From: Candidatus Omnitrophota bacterium | GTDB lineage: Bacteria; Omnitrophota; 4484-213 | Direction: 5' to 3' | Assembly: GCA_030640885.1 (NCBI GenBank) | Contig: DAOWIN010000082.1 | Span: 1-11,785 of the forward strand | DNA: 11,785 nt | Shown here: in pieces, positions 5,420 to 11,785 of the stretch | Position numbering within the stretch: the stretch's first letter is position 1 | Layout of the letters: each line of letters starts with the position of its first letter | The notes under the pieces: model-generated | The model's input: the letters and a program-made list of their open reading frames with translations, nothing else | Database searches by the model: none | Told to the model about the DNA's origin: nothing | Position numbers and translations under genes: made by a program

Positions 5420-5485
5420 GGGTTTATTGGGTTTATTGGGTTTATGGGGTTAACTCCATTAACTTCCATTAACTTCAATAAACTC
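5420..5485. repeat. 9-10-bp iterated repeat between ompH and protein A
   Basis: On the plus strand, GGGTTTATT occurs twice, followed by GGGTTTATG and GGGTTAACT (5420-5455). Two copies of CCATTAACTT follow (5456-5465, 5466-5475), then CTTCAATAAACTC (5473-5485). The right part is roughly the complement of the left, so the transcript can fold back upstream of the protein A Shine-Dalgarno. The same vocabulary reappears at 9777-9859. Confidence 0.8.
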
Positions 5486-5503
5486 TATGAACTTTATACC
5501 TGC

Positions 5504-6028
5504 CTACTTTTTCACTTTCTCCAATCCCTTTATGACCCTATCTGTTAACTCTAAATCTTTTTTGCCATAGAGCAAAATAGGCGTGTCTGCTATTCGGGTA
5601 TTTAGTATTAAATCGTATTTTCCTTTCTTTGCCTCTTTTTGGATAATTCTGTCAATATCCTCCAAAACTTCATTCATCATTTCTGCTCTTTCCTTGAGCA
5701 AATTCCCGCGGATTTTTAAAACAAATTCCTGCAATTCTTCTGTCTTTTGTTCAATAATATCTTCTTTCTTCTTTCTCGCAGATTTAGCAGATTCGGAAAG
5801 AAGTTTTAGCTCCTCTCTGAGCCGTTCAATTTCCTTCATTCTTTTTTCTACTTCTTCTTCGCCCTGCTTATGCTTGACTTGCAATTTATTATTCAGTTGT
5901 TCGGTTTTTTTGTAGTTGCTAAAAACCTTTTCTGCATCCACATAACCAATTTTAACCTCTGCGGCAAACCCAGCCCGCACAATACCTAACAAAAAAAACA
6001 CGGCTAAAGCTAAAACTATTTTTTTCAC
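5504..6028 (-). CDS. ompH: OmpH/Skp-family periplasmic chaperone
   Basis: This is a 174-residue periplasmic chaperone of the Skp/OmpH family, which holds unfolded outer-membrane proteins on their way to BamA. It has a signal peptide (VKKIVLALAVFFLLGIVRA...FAA, cleaved before EVKIGYVD). The conserved KIGYVDAEKVF strand is followed by a long charged coiled coil rich in Lys and Glu (about residues 45-130), and then the closing strand and helix (YDLILNT...ILLYGKKDLELTDRVIKGLEK). I prefer the GTG start at 6028 because GGAGG lies just before it and the signal peptide begins there. An in-frame ATG at 6046 would add six residues. bamA ends 35 bp upstream, so the two genes are surely co-transcribed. 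The length is typical. Confidence 0.93.
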   Translation of the reverse strand: MKKIVLALAVFFLLGIVRAGFAAEVKIGYVDAEKVFSNYKKTEQLNNKLQVKHKQGEEEVEKRMKEIERLREELKLLSESAKSARKKKEDIIEQKTEELQEFVLKIRGNLLKERAEMMNEVLEDIDRIIQKEAKKGKYDLILNTRIADTPILLYGKKDLELTDRVIKGLEKVKK

Positions 6029-6063
6029 CTTTCCTCCATTTTGCATTTTGCATTTTTATTTTT

Positions 6064-8424
6064 TTAGAATCTCCTCCCCATACTGAAATAAAAATGCCCA
6101 TCTTTCTTTTCACCAAAATCAGGGTCAAAACCATAACCATAATCAAGCTTTAATGGACCAATGGGGGTATTAATTCTAATACCCGCGCCAGCGCCCCCCT
6201 TTAGATCTGAAACAGCAATATCATTAGGCTTTGCCCAGACATTACCAATGTCATAAAAAAATGCTCCCTTAATTATCCTTTTGACTAAAGGAAAACTAAG
6301 CTCAAACCCGCCAATCAATATCGCATTTCCGCCAACAGGCTCACCATAGACCAGCGGTCCCACCTTTCTATATTTATAACCCCGAATAGTCCCTGCTCCC
6401 CCAGCATAAAAACGCTCATAAAGAGGAACCTTAGCGTTGTTCCAATCATTGATTATCCCTCCCTTCAATCTCAGTTCCAAAACTAAATTAGAAAGGGGAT
6501 TAGCAAACACGGGAATAGACCGCTCCTTTTTGCAAGAAGAAACATATTGAGTCATTTCAATAATGTGTTTGGCAAATTTTTTATCTCCGCCTAAACCGGC
6601 AAACTTCACAGAATTAATAAATATATTGCCCCCGTGAGGGTCTATTCTGCTATCGCGTGTGTCACGAGTAATTTGGGTAGTCAAAGAACTAATTATATTT
6701 TTGCCTTCTTCTTCAGTAATATCAGAAATTTTCAAACTAACGCCGCCAATATCGTTAATCTTTACTTCTTCCAAACAATAGGTCAAATTCCAGCGCCAAA
6801 TATCGCTAAAAGCCTTTCCCATACGAATATTGCCGCCCAATCTGCCTTCGTCATATTCTTCTCTTTCATAACTACGATTATATAAATCAAATCCCAGAGA
6901 CAACGGTTTCCCGCCAAACCAAGGCTCGGTAAAACTTAACAAATAATCTTTCCTCTTGCGGCCAATCTCCGCTTGCAATCTCAGGTTCTGACCGCCGCCT
7001 CTAAAGGTAGGAAAGTTGTTTATATCAAAATTACGCTGGCTAATTTCTATAAAACCAATTGTTTTATCTATTGAACTATAGCCGCCGCCAAAACTAAACT
7101 CACCGGTTTTTTTCTCCTTTACTTCAAAAATTAAATCCTTTTTGTTGGAAATCGCAGTATCTTTAATATTATATTTTATTCCCCCTTCTTCAAAATAGTC
7201 GAGATTTCTTAGATTTTGGTAACTTTGCTCCAACTTTTTCCCATCGAATCTGTCAGCGGGAAAAATCTTCAATTCCCTTCTGATCACCGCATCCTTAGTA
7301 ATTGCATTTCCTTTAATATCAACTCTGTTCACATAAGTTAATAAACCTTCCTCTATTTGATAAAGAACATCTATTTTATTCGTCTTTTTGTTTAAGAGGG
7401 TCTTTGGAGAAATAAAGCAAGAGATATAACCTTTATCAAAATAAAGCCTTTCAACACTACGGACATCCTTTCTTAACTTTTTGTCGGTAAAGATAATACC
7501 AGGAAGTAGTTCTAACCCTTCTTTTATTTCCTTCTCTGAAGAAAACTTATTACCGCTGATAATTAACCTGCCTATTTCATATCTATCATTCTCTTTAATA
7601 TTAAGAATAATAAACATTTTCTCCATATTTCCATCATAGGAAATAATCGATCCCACCTTTGCATCGCTATATCCTGCATTTCGGTAAAACTCCTTTACCT
7701 TTTCTAAATCTTTCTTAAAAACATCATCTTTGAAAAACCCGGAATTGAGCCAACCCTTTCTTTTTGTTTTTAGTAATTTTAATATTCTTTTATCTGAAAA
7801 TTCTCTGTTTCCTTCTACGGAAATATTGCAAATTCTTATTTTCTTTTTTTCATTAATCAAGATATGGACAGTTGCTTGGTTTAGCTGAAAATCAATATCA
7901 ATCTTTTCCTCTACCTCGGCTAAATAATAACCCCTCTGTCTATAAAGAATTTTAAGCTCTCTTATCTTTCTCTTCAGGGTTACTTTATTTAGAGGTTTAT
8001 TCAAAAAACCTTCTTCATCGAGCGATTTGGCTTCAAAACCCAATCTTTTTTTAATATATCTTTTGCTAAAAATGCGGTTGCCTTGGACAATAATATCAGT
8101 AAGAACGGGTTTCTCCTCCACTTTAATGATAACTTGCACTCCTTTCTCTTTTGTCAAAAGCTTTGCTTCTACATCTTCAAAACGTCCTGTTTTGTAAAGC
8201 CGCCTGACATCATCATTCAGAATATCGGAGGAAAACTGCTGACCAATTTTGGAACTGACACAAGAAAGAATAAACATCTGGCTTACCGTTTTATTCCCCT
8301 CTATTTTAAGGTCTATAATCTTGTTCACTTCGTTTTCTTCAGCATAACATAATGCTAAGACGCCCAAAGAAAGAAAAAAAAAGAAAAAAATTCTTTTTAT
8401 TAAAAAATACAATTTATGTGACAT
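6064..8424 (-). CDS. bamA: Outer-membrane protein assembly factor BamA (Omp85 family)
   Basis: BamA is the outer-membrane insertase that folds beta-barrel proteins. The 786-residue product starts with a signal peptide (IKR, a Phe-rich core, cleavage after CYA near residue 28). Five POTRA domains follow at about 36-105, 107-192, 195-279, 282-359 and 363-437. Each opens with a strand ending in a GN motif (IEGNK, VQGNR, VEGNR, ISGNK, IKGNA). The 16-strand barrel starts near 440 (FSFGGGYSS). The loop-6 motif is present as IRGY (680-683, usually VRGF), and the chain ends in Phe, the outer-membrane beta-signal. Length and order are typical. The ATG at 8424 has no clear Shine-Dalgarno. The gene sits 81 bp after the ROK gene and heads the bamA-ompH-lpxD-lpxC cluster. 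Confidence 0.96.
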   Translation of the reverse strand: MSHKLYFLIKRIFFFFFLSLGVLALCYAEENEVNKIIDLKIEGNKTVSQMFILSCVSSKIGQQFSSDILNDDVRRLYKTGRFEDVEAKLLTKEKGVQVIIKVEEKPVLTDIIVQGNRIFSKRYIKKRLGFEAKSLDEEGFLNKPLNKVTLKRKIRELKILYRQRGYYLAEVEEKIDIDFQLNQATVHILINEKKKIRICNISVEGNREFSDKRILKLLKTKRKGWLNSGFFKDDVFKKDLEKVKEFYRNAGYSDAKVGSIISYDGNMEKMFIILNIKENDRYEIGRLIISGNKFSSEKEIKEGLELLPGIIFTDKKLRKDVRSVERLYFDKGYISCFISPKTLLNKKTNKIDVLYQIEEGLLTYVNRVDIKGNAITKDAVIRRELKIFPADRFDGKKLEQSYQNLRNLDYFEEGGIKYNIKDTAISNKKDLIFEVKEKKTGEFSFGGGYSSIDKTIGFIEISQRNFDINNFPTFRGGGQNLRLQAEIGRKRKDYLLSFTEPWFGGKPLSLGFDLYNRSYEREEYDEGRLGGNIRMGKAFSDIWRWNLTYCLEEVKINDIGGVSLKISDITEEEGKNIISSLTTQITRDTRDSRIDPHGGNIFINSVKFAGLGGDKKFAKHIIEMTQYVSSCKKERSIPVFANPLSNLVLELRLKGGIINDWNNAKVPLYERFYAGGAGTIRGYKYRKVGPLVYGEPVGGNAILIGGFELSFPLVKRIIKGAFFYDIGNVWAKPNDIAVSDLKGGAGAGIRINTPIGPLKLDYGYGFDPDFGEKKDGHFYFSMGRRF

Positions 8425-8505
8425 AAAATTACAGATGACAAATAAAACCCTTCTATTTTCTTAAAATTTCTCGAAACTCATTTTTGCAAAAGCCATGGGC
8501 TTTAT

Positions 8506-9720
8506 TCAAACTGATGTAAACATCTGGCGAGTCACCAGATTAGCAGCCCCTATCGCAACTACCTCTTCACCTATCTGTGCCGGCACAATTTTTACCTTTT
8601 TTAAAGAATGATTAAATGCCCACTTTTTTACTGTCTCTTTTATAGGGGCTAAAATAAAACTACCGGCTTTTTCCATTCCTCCGCCTATTATTACTAACTC
8701 TGGATCCAAAAGATTAATAAGATAAGCAAGACGCACACCTAAGCTTATTCCTGTTTTCCTGATTAACTCTTTTGCCAATTCATCGCCCTTTTCAGCGGCT
8801 TGAATAATTATATCTAAGTCAATATTCTGCACTTTTTTATCGGCGAGCTTAAAAATCTCTGTCTCTTTTCCTTTTTCAATTGCTTGTTTAGCCCTCGCCA
8901 TAATCCCTAAATTTAAATCCCAGCGATAAAAGGGGTGTTCTCCTTCCGCTGCGAAAGCGGTTTCTTTGCTTTGAGGATTATATATGCTTATTTCACCGGC
9001 GCTGCCGCTGGCCCCCCGATAGAGTTCCCCATTAATTATTATCCCACAACCTACTCCTGAATATATGTATATTGCATTCTTTATCTCCGGTAAATACAAC
9101 CACCACTCAGCAAAAGCCGCCACCGTAGCATCATTTTCAATAACCACAACAGAAGGGGCAAACTCCTTTCTGACTATTTCTTCAACAGATAGATAAATGG
9201 AAACATAAGTAGGACCAACCTTTGATGGCCAATGAATAAGCCCATTATCATAATCCACTATTCCGGCAACCCCCACTCCTACCCCTTGGATATCTTCCTC
9301 ATTTAAACGAGCCTTTTTAACTATCTTTTTCCCGAGTCTAATAGCAGTTTTTAAGATCTCTTGGATATCTTCCTTTTCTATTTTCTCTTTTGCCCTCTCT
9401 AGTATTTCACCTTTGAAGTTAATTAGTACTACTACTACGCTCTTTAAATTAATTCCAATCCCTAATATGTAGGCAACCTTCGGATTGAGTTCTATTAAAG
9501 TAGCTGGCCGCCCACCAGTAAAAACTGCCCCTTTTTCTACGATTATCTTTTCTCTGGATAGGTTATTAAGATGATTAGAAATGGTGGGAATATTTAAACC
9601 AGTCTGCTGGGAAATCAAACCCAAACTTACCTCTCCTCTTCTTCTAATTGTCTCCAAAATAAGCAGATTTCTCTTACTCTGACTGCTTAATGCCCCTGTC
9701 CAAACTTTTTTGCTTTTCAT
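8506..9720 (-). CDS. ROK-family (NagC/Mlc/XylR-type) transcriptional regulator
   Basis: The 404-residue protein has a winged helix-turn-helix at about residues 14-76 (RNLLILETIRRRGEVSLGLI, QQTGLNIPTISNHLNNL, then the wing TGGRP). An actin-like ROK domain follows, with ENDATVAAFAEWW, GVGCGIIINGELYRGASGSAGE and LDPELVIIGGG. The sugar-kinase phosphate loop is degenerate (GIGINLKSV instead of a DxGGT type). The usual GH...CxCGxxGC zinc cluster after GAxGxAGE is missing, so it should be a regulator, not a kinase. It may sense a sugar or sugar phosphate. I prefer the ATG at 9720 because GGAG lies six bases upstream. An ATG at 9732 would add four residues and has no ribosome site. A palindrome lies just upstream. 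The neighbouring glycosidase gene is a natural target candidate, but this is inference. Confidence 0.9.
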   Translation of the reverse strand: MKSKKVWTGALSSQSKRNLLILETIRRRGEVSLGLISQQTGLNIPTISNHLNNLSREKIIVEKGAVFTGGRPATLIELNPKVAYILGIGINLKSVVVVLINFKGEILERAKEKIEKEDIQEILKTAIRLGKKIVKKARLNEEDIQGVGVGVAGIVDYDNGLIHWPSKVGPTYVSIYLSVEEIVRKEFAPSVVVIENDATVAAFAEWWLYLPEIKNAIYIYSGVGCGIIINGELYRGASGSAGEISIYNPQSKETAFAAEGEHPFYRWDLNLGIMARAKQAIEKGKETEIFKLADKKVQNIDLDIIIQAAEKGDELAKELIRKTGISLGVRLAYLINLLDPELVIIGGGMEKAGSFILAPIKETVKKWAFNHSLKKVKIVPAQIGEEVVAIGAANLVTRQMFTSV

Positions 9721-9732
9721 TTGTGTCTCCAT

Positions 9733-9748
9733 CTATTTTATAAAATAG
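9733..9748. promoter_or_regulatory. Perfect 16-bp palindrome, candidate ROK operator
   Basis: CTATTTTATAAAATAG is a perfect inverted repeat directly upstream of the regulator's start and overlapping its predicted -10 element. NagC/Mlc-type ROK repressors bind AT-rich palindromes with TTTT...AAAA arms. The position and composition therefore suggest autoregulation. Confidence 0.6.
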
Positions 9749-9768
9749 CATAAAAAAAATAAAGTCAA
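9740..9768 (-). promoter_or_regulatory. Candidate promoter of the ROK regulator
   Basis: On the minus strand TTGACT (9763-9768, five of six consensus matches) is followed after 17 bp by TTTTAT (9740-9745, four of six). The -10 element overlaps the palindrome, as expected for a repressible promoter. The -10 is weak, so the exact start is uncertain. Confidence 0.45.
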
Positions 9769-9776
9769 CCCCGTTG

Positions 9777-9859
9777 GAGTTTATTGGGTTTGTTGGGTTT
9801 AACCCCATAAACTTCAATAAACTCAATTAACTCTATAAACCCCATAAACTTCAATAAAC
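9777..9859. repeat. AT-rich iterated and inverted repeat between the glycosidase and the ROK gene
   Basis: GAGTTTATTG (9777-9786) is the complement of CAATAAACTC (9815-9824), with GGGTT-TAA-CCC between. A 22-bp segment (AACCCCATAAAC...) occurs twice exactly, at 9801-9822 and 9838-9859. CTTCAATAAACTC (9812-9824) also occurs at 5473-5485, so both gaps carry the same repeat type. It could act as an mRNA fold after the glycosidase stop codon, but no U-tract terminator is evident. Confidence 0.8.
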
Positions 9860-9870
9860 CTGCAAAAGTC

Positions 9871-10998
9871 CTATTTCCATATCTTCTGCAATTCATAATA
9901 GGCTTTGCGGGGAATTCGTTTATCTGTCATTCCCCCTTCTCTCTTCTGCAAAGATACAATCCCCCACCATTCCTCATTCATATTTCTGCCAGCGGCAGCA
10001 TCAAAATAATAACTTCCACTCGTCCAGCTCGCCTCACAATTGTGTATTACATAACTATCGCGGTCCCACTGATTGTGTTTCCACCATTCATCAGCCCATT
10101 CAAAAATAATTCCTCCCAAACATCCCTGCGGGTCAAGATTTTTTTCAATCTCCGCCCACTGATTATTCAAAAATAAAACCTGACTCAGTTCGTCTTCTTT
10201 GCCTAACAAAACATTATAAGCATCACAGCCAAATTCAGAGAAAAAAAATGGTTTTTTTATCTTTTTTGCTTGAACGAAAAAGTTCCCGAAAGAATCCCCT
10301 CGGTATACTGTAACTGCAAGCATATCAACATCAGGAATAAGCTCCTTGGCAATATCTAAAAAAGGTAAACCGGCATTTCCTAAAGCTACCGGCCGTTTAT
10401 CAATTCGGTGGATCTTTCTTGCTAGTCGGTTCACAAATTTATAATAAATCGCCGCTTTTTTTTGCGAGCGTTTATAACCATTTTCAATCTTATTTAACTC
10501 TTGTGAGCTCCATCCCCGCAATTCATTGTCAAAAGAACGATTATTTTCGTTACCTAAAATCCAAAGGGAAATCCCTTTTTCGTCTTTTAGACTTTGCACC
10601 ATTTCCAAAACTTCTTTCTCTATTTTTTGCTGGTAACGCGGATCGGCATAATCCAAATAGCGACCCCAAAATCCTAAATGATGCCCCACGGCGCTACGAA
10701 TTTTGTATTTTTTATAAAGTTGCTGAATCAATTTCTTTGTTTGTTGGGCATCTTTACCCGGTTGATAAAAACGCACCATATTCACGCCCATTTCCTGCAT
10801 CAATTTCCCATCTATCTCTGCCAACCCATCCGCATCCTGCCAGAAATTATAATCATAGCCTTCGCCAATAGGAACAGGATTATAACAAACCCCCTTAACA
10901 GGATAAGGCAAAAACTTATTTCTTTGCGAAACGCAACCTGTGCAAAAAAAAGTAGAAGATAGAAGATAAAAAACAGAAAACAGAAATATTTTTTTCAT
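9871..10998 (-). CDS. Glycoside-hydrolase-like (clan GH-A TIM-barrel) lipoprotein
   Basis: This is a 375-residue putative exported glycosidase. The signal peptide ends in a lipobox-like CTGC (Cys22), so the protein is probably lipid-anchored. The barrel starts at about residue 34 (VKGVCYNPVPIGEGYD) and includes MGVNMVRFYQPG. The two glutamates typical of clan GH-A retaining enzymes are visible: E151 in LWILGNENN (acid/base) and E255 in FFFSEFGCDAY (nucleophile). ADEWWKHN near the end may line the substrate cleft. It resembles GH2/GH5-type barrels or glucan-processing enzymes such as GH72, but the substrate cannot be told. The ATG at 10998 is chosen because it starts the signal peptide. A TTG five codons upstream is possible, and neither has a clear Shine-Dalgarno. 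The signal peptide is encoded by heptamer repeats, as in proteins A and B. Confidence 0.8.
   Translation of the reverse strand: MKKIFLFSVFYLLSSTFFCTGCVSQRNKFLPYPVKGVCYNPVPIGEGYDYNFWQDADGLAEIDGKLMQEMGVNMVRFYQPGKDAQQTKKLIQQLYKKYKIRSAVGHHLGFWGRYLDYADPRYQQKIEKEVLEMVQSLKDEKGISLWILGNENNRSFDNELRGWSSQELNKIENGYKRSQKKAAIYYKFVNRLARKIHRIDKRPVALGNAGLPFLDIAKELIPDVDMLAVTVYRGDSFGNFFVQAKKIKKPFFFSEFGCDAYNVLLGKEDELSQVLFLNNQWAEIEKNLDPQGCLGGIIFEWADEWWKHNQWDRDSYVIHNCEASWTSGSYYFDAAAGRNMNEEWWGIVSLQKREGGMTDKRIPRKAYYELQKIWK
10953..10987. repeat. Degenerate 7-bp repeat in the signal-peptide code of the glycosidase lipoprotein
   Basis: On the plus strand the units TAGAAGA, TAGAAGA, TAAAAAA, CAGAAAA and CAGAAAT follow at a 7-bp period. 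They encode the hydrophobic FSVFYLLSS stretch. Protein A has the near-identical FSVFCPLSS from its own heptamer array. Confidence 0.65.
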
Positions 10999-11063
10999 AT
11001 TTTGGATAACCAAGCAAGGATATATTGCGAAAACCTCTTAAAATCCTCTAGATGAATATAAAA

Positions 11064-11089
11064 TAAAAACCTCGGGGTTAGCGATAACC
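11064..11089 (-). terminator. Weak candidate terminator after protein C
   Basis: On the minus strand GGTTA-TCGC-TAACC (11076-11089) overlaps the stop codon. An alternative AACC-CCGA-GGTT fold is followed by TTTATTTT. The stems are only four to five base pairs, so termination is doubtful. The 79-bp gap to the glycosidase start shows no other clear signal. Confidence 0.25.
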
Positions 11090-11785
11090 GCCAGAAACTA
11101 CTCTAGTTTTACACCCGAAATGCCAAAGAGATACATTTGGATTTCCCGCCAGTTTATTACCTGCAGAATAGGTTACACCATTACATTCTTTTGTGACACC
11201 ATCCATCTCTATACCCTTTTCTAAAAATGCTCCTTCTGAACTGGCATTCTCGCATCCACAAGGATCACCAGGAAGTGAACCACATGGACCACCTACACCC
11301 ATTTTAGTAAACCTATAAATCCCATGATCTACCCAATTGCAGCTGTCGTTGTAACCAAATTGACGGAAAGCACCACTACAAGTGCTTATTGCACCATCAT
11401 CCACTATTCCATTACAATTCTGATCCCTTCCATCGGGGCTGGCAGTAGTTGCGGTTGAACCGACATAACAGGTAGAACAGGTCTCATCGCAATCGCCGGT
11501 GAACGGAGAATAACCATCACCATCCACATCTATCCAGCACTCGGTTGCCCCAGGTACATCTGTGCAACTGCAGTCTTTTTCTCCGGTCACTTCATAGATT
11601 GTATCAGCACTACCGAATTGATGGTCGCCATCATCAACAAAGAAAACCATCTTATTGCAGTATTCCTCTGCAGAAGTAGTATCGCAAAATTGCTGTTCAA
11701 TATCTATTGTCTCTGTTCCTTCAGCACTTTTTCTGTTTACGCCGATTACATCATTTATTCCGCATCCACCTACATTTATTGGTTC
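11078..11785 (-). CDS. Secreted Cys-rich protein C with MopE-like acidic motif, C-terminal part (cut by window edge)
   Basis: The frame is open from the window edge to the TAA at 11078, giving 235 visible residues with no start in the window. The first residues (EPINVGGCG) line up with the GG-x-x-I-x-x-GGC segment of proteins A and B. They are followed by VFFVDDGDHQFGSADTIYEVTG, matching their VVIFED...DTVYEV segment. C is therefore probably a third member of the family, with its signal peptide and conserved N-terminus outside the window. It then carries CWIDVDGDGYSPFTGDCDE...PDGRDQNCNGIVDDG. This acidic, Cys-containing pattern resembles the putative metal-binding motif of MopE-like surface proteins and Ca-binding type-3 repeats. 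More Cys pairs follow (GPCGSLPGDPCGCEN, KECNGVTY, FGCKTR). It is probably extracellular. The function is unknown, and metal binding is inferred from the motif only. Confidence 0.75.
   Translation of the reverse strand, partial: EPINVGGCGINDVIGVNRKSAEGTETIDIEQQFCDTTSAEEYCNKMVFFVDDGDHQFGSADTIYEVTGEKDCSCTDVPGATECWIDVDGDGYSPFTGDCDETCSTCYVGSTATTASPDGRDQNCNGIVDDGAISTCSGAFRQFGYNDSCNWVDHGIYRFTKMGVGGPCGSLPGDPCGCENASSEGAFLEKGIEMDGVTKECNGVTYSAGNKLAGNPNVSLWHFGCKTRVVSGGYR

Noticed and set aside
5404..5478. Upstream extension of protein A with repeated Asn-Pro-Ile residues
   Set aside because: It is the translation of the intergenic 9-bp repeat. A strong AGGAGG and the signal peptide place the real start at 5403.
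8489..8503. Terminator after the ROK gene
   Set aside because: There is a 6-bp hairpin (AAAGCC-ATG-GGCTTT), but on the transcribed strand it is followed by only a very short T run, so read-through into bamA is likely.
10419..10871. 150-codon open frame on the plus strand
   Set aside because: It lies wholly antisense to the glycosidase gene, has no recognisable motif and no ribosome site. The same applies to the other plus-strand frames opposite bamA, lpxD and lpxC.

Overview
The window is AT-rich bacterial DNA with all convincing genes on the minus strand, so transcription runs right to left. It comes from a diderm, LPS-making bacterium: it carries bamA, ompH/skp, lpxD and an LpxC-FabZ fusion protein, plus a SurA/PpiC-type lipoprotein. 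The fused LpxC-FabZ is known from Bacteroidota/Chlorobiota and from several PVC-related and candidate phyla. Together with the base composition and the many short intergenic micro-repeats, my best guess is Omnitrophota or a similar uncultured lineage. That assignment is inference.

Layout in transcription order (right to left): the 3' part of a secreted Cys-rich protein with a MopE-like acidic motif (11785-11078); a clan GH-A-like glycosidase lipoprotein (10998-9871); a ROK-family winged-helix regulator with a palindrome at its promoter (9720-8506); bamA (8424-6064); ompH (6028-5504); secreted protein A (5403-4666); a truncated copy of the start of lpxD (4618-4532); a higBA toxin-antitoxin pair with its own promoter (4477-3837); secreted protein B (3767-3183), a paralog of A; lpxD (3078-2050); lpxC-fabZ (1975-614); and a partial peptidyl-prolyl isomerase lipoprotein (410-1).

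The backbone bamA-ompH-lpxD-lpxC/fabZ is the usual outer-membrane biogenesis cluster: BamA inserts beta-barrel proteins, OmpH/Skp and the SurA-like protein chaperone them, and LpxC, LpxD and FabZ make lipid A precursors. Between ompH and lpxD the cluster has been enlarged by a tandem duplication. Each unit is 'secreted protein + start of lpxD'. The upstream unit keeps only about 17 recognisable lpxD codons, and higBA sits between the two units. A 34-bp exact direct repeat (3027-3060 and 4567-4600) flanks the resulting 1.5-kb block, and recombination across it would restore an uninterrupted A-lpxD junction.

A and B share an identical 30-residue mature N-terminus followed by quite different, Cys-containing C-terminal parts. 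The visible part of the third protein (right edge) fits the same plan. The signal peptides of A, B and the glycosidase are partly encoded by a 7-bp tandem repeat with different copy numbers. Several other micro-repeat types occupy the intergenic gaps. No tRNA, rRNA, CRISPR array or transposase was seen.
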